From contig JAGWAJ010000006.1 of assembly GCA_021296475.1 (NCBI GenBank), forward strand, positions 12,338-49,472: 37,135 bases of DNA, read 5' to 3'. Under the pieces are notes generated by a model. It saw nothing but the letters and a program-made list of their open reading frames with translations. It was not told the DNA's origin and searched no databases. The DNA is from Acidobacteriota bacterium. Its GTDB lineage: Bacteria; Acidobacteriota; Vicinamibacteria; Vicinamibacterales; UBA8438. Below are positions 32,604 through 37,135 of the stretch, piece after piece (position 1 is the first letter of the stretch; every line of letters starts with the position of its first letter). The position numbers and the translations under genes were made by a program.

Positions 32604-33671
32604 CTACTCGAACAGCAGCGGGCGCCAGTCGAGCGTCCAGGTCAGCGGAATCTCGGCCGGGACGTAGCAGATCTCGTGGTCGCAGGCCTGATATTCCAGC
32701 GCGCCGGAGATCGTCACCGTACCGTCCGGGGCGGCCGCCTGGCCGGCGATCTCGCGGCTCATCGGGATGGTCACCTCCTGCACGAGGCGGAACGGCGACT
32801 CGTAGACCTCCACCCGCTCGTCGAGCGGCACGAAGTGGTAGATCTCGGAATCGGGGTAGGCCACGTCGTGCGCCCGCGCGAACTCCGGCTCGTCGATGCG
32901 GAGCCGGATGACCTGGTAGGAGTGGTCGCCCGGCGCGTAGACGTGCATCTCCGGCTTCGGCGTGACGTCGACGACCAGGGAGAACCGGTTGCCGGGAGCG
33001 ACCACGTCGTCGGTGACCCAGGCCTCTGCCGTGAGGTGGTCCGTCTCCACCCGTACCGCATCGCGATCCGTCCCCTCCAGCGGATTGCCGAGCCGCACCG
33101 CGATGCTCGAGACGGTGAAGCGCTCCTGGTACGACGGCTCGAAGTAGCGCTCGCTCACCCGCCCGTCCGGGTCGAGCAGGAACGTGCCGGGGTACGGCAC
33201 CCCGAACAGGCGCTCCATCATCTCCCGTTGCTCCGCCGGCGCACTGGCCGGGTCGAGCTCGCGGTTCAGCAGGTCGAAGGCCCGGATGGTCTCCGACCCG
33301 GCGTCGGAGAGCAGCGGATACTCGATGCCCCGGGTCTCCGCGAAGCCGGCGAGGGTGTCCGTCGAGTCGTAGGTGATCACGGCCAGACCCAGTCCCCGGG
33401 CCTGCAGGTCGGCGTAGCGGCTTTGCAGCTCCACGAGCTGCGTCTTGCAGAACGGTCACCAGTCGGCCGAACGGCTGAAGACGAGCATCGTGCCGTTCGG
33501 TCCGGCCAGCGATTCGAGATCGCGCTGCTCGCCCCGCTGATCGGCGAGAGCGAAGTCGGGCACCGTCTCCCCCACCTGCGGACCGAAGCGGTCCACGTCC
33601 GGGAGCGGCCCCTGCGCCGCGGGTGCGGCGCCGAGGGCGACGACGAAAGAGAGAGCGAGAATCTTCCGCAA
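32604..33671 (-). CDS. Redoxin selenoprotein: thioredoxin-fold UxxC domain plus DsbD-N-like domain
   Basis: A 355-codon gene with one in-frame TGA (33456-33458, codon 72). TTG33671 has AGGAGG upstream and begins a secretion signal (RKILALSFVVALGAAPAAQ). The thioredoxin/AhpC-TSA domain follows (GETVPDFALADQRGEQRDL; TMLVFSRSADW), then TGA-P-F-C-K: the TGA falls exactly where the first redox cysteine belongs, giving UxxC with Cys75. After it the frame is fully intact (LQSRYADLQARGLGLAVITY, GVPYPGTFLLDPDGRV). The C-terminal half resembles the DsbD N-terminal domain, with a Cys pair near the end (ALEYQACDHEICYVP). Predicted: a periplasmic thiol/peroxide redox enzyme. A hairpin at 33425-33441 is a candidate SECIS. 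TATGAT is at 33745-33750. Confidence 0.85.
33425..33441 (-). promoter_or_regulatory. Candidate bacterial SECIS hairpin
   Basis: On the coding strand GCAGCTCGTGGAGCTGC begins 14 nt after the in-frame TGA. It forms a perfect 7-bp stem with loop GTG, which can also be drawn as a 6-bp stem with loop CGTGG. The E. coli fdhF SECIS upper stem-loop is also 17 nt and carries a GU in its loop at a similar distance from the UGA. The bulged U of fdhF is not evident here. Confidence 0.6.
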
Positions 33672-33744
33672 CAGCCACCTCCTGGCTTCCAACGGAGAGC
33701 GCGCGGCATGCAAGGGAGCTCCCCAAGCGCACCGCCTGTCGCCG

Positions 33745-33750
33745 ATCATA
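33745..33750 (-). promoter_or_regulatory. Putative -10 element TATGAT of the selenoprotein gene
   Basis: On the minus strand TATGAT lies about 74 nt before TTG33671. The leader then contains the AGGAGG ribosome-binding site. It lies close to the TACAAT element of the divergent HupE-like gene, so the two promoters are back to back. Confidence 0.4.
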
Positions 33751-33778
33751 CCCAGAAGCCCGTCCCGCGACCGACCGC

Positions 33779-33784
33779 TACAAT
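33779..33784 (+). promoter_or_regulatory. Putative -10 element TACAAT of the HupE-like gene
   Basis: TACAAT is 8 nt before ATG33793 with no Shine-Dalgarno, another case of the short-leader arrangement. Confidence 0.45.
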
Positions 33785-33792
33785 CCCTGCCC

Positions 33793-35037
33793 ATGACATC
33801 CGACGAGCTCCGGCCGCCGCGAACGCCGCGTCTCGCGGCCGCCGCGTTCCCGGCGCTCCCGCCGCTCCCGCCGCCCTCGGCGGTCCCGGCCCCCTTGGCA
33901 CTCCCGGCGCTGGCACTCCAGCGGCTCCAGCGGCCCCGGACCCTCCTGGCGCTCCTGGCGCTCCTGGCGCTCCTGGCGCTCCTGCTGCCGGCGACGGTAG
34001 CCGCCCACGACGTCGAGAACACCCACGTGATGGTCGTCTTCGAGGCGGACGACACCTATCGCGTGGACGTCCTCAACGACGCCGACTGGCTGTGGCTGCA
34101 GGTCCACCCGGTCGCCACCGCCGCGGATCTGCCTGCAGTCGGCGAGCGCAACCGCCAGTTGGCCGAGCGCACCCCCGCCTTCGCGGCCGGCATGACGCTC
34201 GTGTTCGACGGGTCGCCGGTGCCGCCGGAAGGGGTGACCTACGTTCCGCCGCCGACCTCCGACCGCTCGGGACCGTGGGGACTCGCGGAGCCGGGACTCA
34301 TCCGGCTCACCGGGACGGTGCCGGCCGACGCGGTCAGGTTCCAGTTCGCCTACGACCGCGTCGTCGACGAGTACCCGATGACCGTCGCCCGCGGCGCGGG
34401 CGCGCCCGTGACCCGCTGGCTGCAGCCCGCGCAGCTCAGCCCCCCGCTCGACATCGCCGACCTCGTGCCGCTCACGCCCGTGCAAGTGGCGGTGCAGTAC
34501 CTCGGGCTCGGCTACACGCACATCCTGCCGAAGGGGCTCGACCACATCCTCTTCGTCCTCGGCCTCTTCCTGCTCAGCGCCCGCCTGCGGCCGCTCCTCC
34601 TGCAGGTGACGGCGTTCACGGTCGCGCACACGATCACGCTGGCGCTGACCATCTACGGCGTCTTCTCGCTCGCGCCGTCCATCGTCGAGCCGCTCATCGC
34701 GCTCTCCATCGCCTACGTGGCCGTCGAGAACCTGGTGACGACCGAGCTGCGGCCATGGCGCATCGTGCTCGTCTTCGCGTTCGGGCTGCTGCACGGCATG
34801 GGGTTCGCCGGCGTGCTGGCCGACCTCGGGCTGCCGCGGGGGGAGCTGGTGACGGCGCTCGTCACTTTCAACGTCGGGGTCGAGGCGGGGCAGCTCACGG
34901 TCATCGGCGCGGCGCTGGCCGCCGTGGCCGCGTTCCGTGGTCGCGAGTGGTACCGCGGACGCGTCGTCGTGCCTCTGTCGCTCGGCATCGCCGCCGTGGG
35001 CCTGTACTGGACGGTGGAGCGCGTGCTGGCGGTCTGA
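33793..35037 (+). CDS. HupE/UreJ-family membrane protein
   Basis: A 414-residue protein. The N-terminus is a long Pro/Leu/Ala-rich stretch ending in a leucine-repeat signal (LLALLALLALLALLL, about residues 51-65) and VAAHD. A periplasmic domain of ~170 residues follows. The C-terminal ~190 residues hold six helices with the HupE/UreJ_2 motifs: YTHILPKGLDHILFVLGLFL, FTVAHTITLALTIYGV and LHGMGFAGVLADLGLP. Several His and Asp in the membrane part suggest metal transport (Ni2+ or similar), as proposed for the family, but this gene has no urease or hydrogenase neighbours. A TACAAT lies 8 nt before the ATG. Confidence 0.83.
   Translation: MTSDELRPPRTPRLAAAAFPALPPLPPPSAVPAPLALPALALQRLQRPRTLLALLALLALLALLLPATVAAHDVENTHVMVVFEADDTYRVDVLNDADWLWLQVHPVATAADLPAVGERNRQLAERTPAFAAGMTLVFDGSPVPPEGVTYVPPPTSDRSGPWGLAEPGLIRLTGTVPADAVRFQFAYDRVVDEYPMTVARGAGAPVTRWLQPAQLSPPLDIADLVPLTPVQVAVQYLGLGYTHILPKGLDHILFVLGLFLLSARLRPLLLQVTAFTVAHTITLALTIYGVFSLAPSIVEPLIALSIAYVAVENLVTTELRPWRIVLVFAFGLLHGMGFAGVLADLGLPRGELVTALVTFNVGVEAGQLTVIGAALAAVAAFRGREWYRGRVVVPLSLGIAAVGLYWTVERVLAV
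33943..33978 (+). repeat. Four perfect 9-nt tandem repeats in the HupE-like signal peptide
   Basis: CTCCTGGCG is repeated four times, followed by a partial copy (CTCCTG). Each unit encodes Leu-Leu-Ala in the hydrophobic core of the signal. Slippage would change signal length in steps of three residues without a frameshift. Confidence 0.9.
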
Positions 35038-35159
35038 CGAACGCACCGGCGCGCCCGCACGCGCTTCCGGGCCGTGCGCCCCCATCCTTGGGGAAGGGCC
35101 AGGCGGCCTTCTGCCATGGCGGCTACTGTTTCTTCGTGCGCGCTCGCGACGGCGCAGCT

Positions 35160-35777
35160 TCAGATCACGCCGAGGTGCTGCAGGCCCTCGCGGGCGAAGC
35201 GCACCGCGAAGACGACGAGGGCGAGGCCGAGCGCGCGGACCAGGTAGACGTAGCCGCGGCTCTGGAGCAACCGGCGCCCCTTCCCCACCCCCCACGCCAC
35301 CACCATCTTCGAACCGACCAGGCAGCCGTACATCGCGGTGAGGAAGGCGACGGCCGGCGCCGCGCCCTCGTCCCACGCCCCGAGCAGCGTCGGACCGCCG
35401 ATCCCGATCCAGAAGAGGTACGGATGCGGGTTCAGCAGGTTCACGGCCGCGCCCTTGGCAAGAGCGGAGCCGCGTTGCGCCGGCTCGGCGGCGGCCTCGG
35501 GCGCGGCCACTGTCAGGCTGTCCCACGCGAGCCAGGCGAGGAGCAGGGCGCCGGCGAGCGCCAACGCGCCGAGAACCGTCGTACCGGTCACGCGGGTCAG
35601 GAGCAGGACCGACACCAGGACGATCGGCGCGTCCGTCAGGAGGGGCGCCGCCGCCACCCGCATCCCGGCCCGCACCCCCCCGCGCAGCGACTCGGTCACC
35701 ACGAGCGCCAGGAGCGGCCCCGGGGTCACGCCGGCCGCCAGCCCGAAGACGACGCCGGTCACGGCCAGGGTCCACAT
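35160..35777 (-). CDS. LysE-family exporter
   Basis: A 205-residue six-helix protein of the LysE/RhtB family of amino-acid exporters. Conserved features: GVTPGPLLALVVTESLRGGVR near the N-terminus, LLTDAPIVLVSVLLL, LLAWLAWDSL and AVNLLNPHPYLFWIGIGGP. The start ATG35777 has GGAG 9 nt upstream. The exported substrate cannot be told from sequence. It converges on the HupE-like gene and diverges from chrA, 59 nt away. Confidence 0.87.
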   Translation of the reverse strand: MWTLAVTGVVFGLAAGVTPGPLLALVVTESLRGGVRAGMRVAAAPLLTDAPIVLVSVLLLTRVTGTTVLGALALAGALLLAWLAWDSLTVAAPEAAAEPAQRGSALAKGAAVNLLNPHPYLFWIGIGGPTLLGAWDEGAAPAVAFLTAMYGCLVGSKMVVAWGVGKGRRLLQSRGYVYLVRALGLALVVFAVRFAREGLQHLGVI

Positions 35778-35824
35778 CGTCGTTGATCTCCGGCGGCAGC
35801 GGCGGCCCGCTCCCGGCGACCCTG

Positions 35825-35830
35825 TAGGAT
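35825..35830 (+). promoter_or_regulatory. Putative -10 element TAGGAT of chrA
   Basis: TAGGAT is 6 nt before GTG35837, without a Shine-Dalgarno. It agrees with the leaderless pattern at other leading genes, though a TAGGAT hexamer is a weak match to consensus. Confidence 0.3.
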
Positions 35831-35836
35831 CCGCGC

Positions 35837-37018
35837 GTGACGACACGCGCCCCACTGGCCGAGCTCGCCACCCTCTTCCTGCGGCTCGGCGTCACCGCGT
35901 TCGGCGGCCCCGCCGCCCACATCGCGATGATGCGCGACGAAGTGGTCGACCGACGGAAGTGGCTGACCGACGCGGAGTTCCTGGACCTGCTGGCCGCCAC
36001 CAACCTTATCCCGGGCCCCAACTCGACGGAGATGGCGATCCATCTCGGCTACCGCCGGGCGGGACTTGCCGGGCTCGCGCTCGCCGGCGTCTGCTTCATC
36101 CTACCCGCCGCGCTCATCGTGCTGCCCATCGCCTGGGCCTATGCGCACTACGGCGAGACGCCGCAGGCCGCGTGGCTCGCCTACGGGATCGCGCCCGTGA
36201 TCATCGCCATCGTGGCGCAGGCCGTGATCAAGCTGGGACGCGCCGCGGTGACGGGCATCGCCCCCGCGTTGCTCGGCGCCGCGGCGGCGGCACTGTCGAT
36301 CGCGGGCGTGAACGAGCTCCTACTGCTCGGGGGCGGCGCGGCCGCCGGCTTGGCTGTCGCCGGCGCGCGGACTCTCGGACGTGGCGGCTCGTCCGGCGGC
36401 GCCGCCGCGGCGGCCTGGGCAGTCGCCATCGCCGCGAGCGGCGCCTGCCTGCACGCCGCCGGCGCGGTGACGGCGGCTGCGGCCAGCGTTCCGGTCACCC
36501 TGACCCGTCTGGCGCTCTTCTTCCTCAAGGTCGGGTCGATTCTCTTCGGCAGCGGGTACGTGCTGCTCGCCTTCCTGCGCGCGGACCTGACGGAGCGCTG
36601 GGGCTGGCTGACCGAGCAGCAACTGATCGACGCGGTGACGGTCGGACAGGTGACGCCGGGCCCAGTGTTCACGACCGCCACCTTCATCGGCTACCTCCTC
36701 GGCGGCGTGCCGGGAGCGGTGCTGGCGACGGTGGCCATCTTCCTGCCGGGCTTCGTGTTCGTGGCGCTCACGCAGCCGATCATTCCGAGGTTGCGCGCCT
36801 CGGTCCTCATGGGCGGCGCGCTCGACGGCGTGGTCGCGGCGTCGCTCGGGCTGATGCTCGCCGTGACGTGGCAGTTGGCGGACGCCGCGATCACGGACGC
36901 CGCCACGGCCGGACTGGCCGCCGCGGCCGCGGTGATCCTGGTGATCTGGCAACCGAACTCGACCTGGCTGATTCTCGCGGGCGCGGTCGCCGGCTGGCTC
37001 CTGCACGGGACCGGCTAG
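35837..37018 (+). CDS. chrA: Chromate transporter ChrA, two-domain form
   Basis: A 393-residue long-chain CHR protein with two homologous halves. The first has FLRLGVTAFGGPAAHIAMMR, RRKWLTDAEFLDLLAATNLI and PGPNSTEMAIHLGYRRAGLA. The second has LFFLKVGSILFGSGYVLLAF, WLTEQQLIDAVTVGQVTPGP and ATFIGYLLGGVPG. The family exports chromate using the membrane potential; some members have other anion roles, and physiological chromate resistance is not proven by sequence. The start is GTG35837. No chrB regulator is visible in the window. A strong hairpin follows its stop. Confidence 0.92.
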   Translation: MTTRAPLAELATLFLRLGVTAFGGPAAHIAMMRDEVVDRRKWLTDAEFLDLLAATNLIPGPNSTEMAIHLGYRRAGLAGLALAGVCFILPAALIVLPIAWAYAHYGETPQAAWLAYGIAPVIIAIVAQAVIKLGRAAVTGIAPALLGAAAAALSIAGVNELLLLGGGAAAGLAVAGARTLGRGGSSGGAAAAAWAVAIAASGACLHAAGAVTAAAASVPVTLTRLALFFLKVGSILFGSGYVLLAFLRADLTERWGWLTEQQLIDAVTVGQVTPGPVFTTATFIGYLLGGVPGAVLATVAIFLPGFVFVALTQPIIPRLRASVLMGGALDGVVAASLGLMLAVTWQLADAAITDAATAGLAAAAAVILVIWQPNSTWLILAGAVAGWLLHGTG

Positions 37019-37022
37019 GAAG

Positions 37023-37061
37023 GCTAGGAGTCTGCGCCGTAGAACGGTGCAGACTCCTAGC
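37023..37061. repeat. 39-nt near-perfect hairpin after chrA
   Basis: Arms GCTAGGAGTCTGC (37023-37035) and GCAGACTCCTAGC (37049-37061) are exact inverses. Inside, G36/T48 can wobble pair and CCGT/ACGG closes on the loop AGA, giving an 18-bp stem. There is no T-run, so it is not a classic intrinsic terminator. The core GGAGTCTGCGCCGT recurs at 21838-21860 and, less exactly, at 19853-19870, suggesting a dispersed palindromic element (REP-like). Confidence 0.75.
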
Positions 37062-37135
37062 AGGGTTGGTTGCCGTGAAATTCCACGTGGGAGCGGCCGC
37101 ACTCCGGCGCGCGCGGCTGTTGGCGCCGCGAGTTG

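Noticed and set aside
33456-33458. Nonsense mutation making the redoxin gene a pseudogene
   Set aside because: The TGA is at the exact catalytic position, the rest of the gene is intact on both sides, and a hairpin follows. Recoding as selenocysteine explains this better, though the Sec machinery is outside the window.
35091-35112. GAAGG...CCTTC hairpin between HupE-like and LysE genes as a terminator
   Set aside because: The stem is only 5 bp with a long loop and no T-run. It is too weak to call.
1-37135. CRISPR arrays, insertion sequences, prophage, rRNA or tRNA genes
   Set aside because: No regularly spaced repeats, transposase, integrase, phage structural genes or RNA-gene signatures were seen.

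Overview
The window is GC-rich (roughly 70%), densely coded on both strands, and looks like a chromosomal segment of a free-living bacterium. The housekeeping genes are of ordinary bacterial type. The gene mix suggests Acidobacteriota, perhaps Vicinamibacteria: a UxxC redoxin selenoprotein, a tetraether-synthase-like radical SAM protein, MsrPQ, a PIN toxin with an unusual antitoxin, and a degenerate TPR gene. That placement is inference from gene content; there is no rRNA or tRNA to confirm it.

Layout. Positions 1-340 hold the start of a BON-domain lipoprotein on the minus strand, divergent from a two-domain PPK2-type polyphosphate:AMP phosphotransferase (458-1987). From 11200 down to 2012 runs a minus-strand housekeeping cluster: hisS, aspS, phoH-like, ybeY, corC-like, era, mgtE, recO. 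Its genes often overlap at ATGA or GTG junctions. A consensus TATAAT lies upstream of hisS. moaA (11319-12353) diverges from it. Next come a long YjbQ-domain protein, a receiver-DUF3052 fusion and an ADP-forming acyl-CoA synthetase. A decayed TPR gene occupies about 16875-17378.

Positions 17482-19629 encode a 715-residue radical SAM protein of the MJ0619/Tes type, a candidate enzyme of membrane-spanning lipid synthesis. AlkB and a monomeric-sarcosine-oxidase-like flavoenzyme diverge from a 36-bp perfect palindrome. MsrP/MsrQ (periplasmic methionine sulfoxide repair), a GT-C/GT2 glycosyltransferase pair, two alpha/beta hydrolases, DUF309, DUF2461, DUF983 and an MFS transporter follow. Positions 31003-31901 are a toxin-antitoxin-like pair behind an AT-rich, palindrome-bearing leader.

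The most notable gene is at 32604-33671 on the minus strand. It is a secreted thioredoxin-fold/DsbD-N-like protein whose frame is interrupted by one TGA exactly at the redox motif (W-TGA-P-F-C). A 17-nt hairpin follows, as expected of a bacterial SECIS. It is read here as a selenoprotein. A HupE/UreJ-like membrane protein, a LysE exporter and a ChrA transporter close the window, followed by a near-perfect hairpin that shares its core with two other sites.

Many genes that begin transcription units have a TANNNT-type -10 hexamer only 6-10 nt before the start codon and no Shine-Dalgarno. Internal or other genes have GGAG/AGGAGG sites or coupled overlaps. This suggests widespread leaderless or very-short-leader transcripts.
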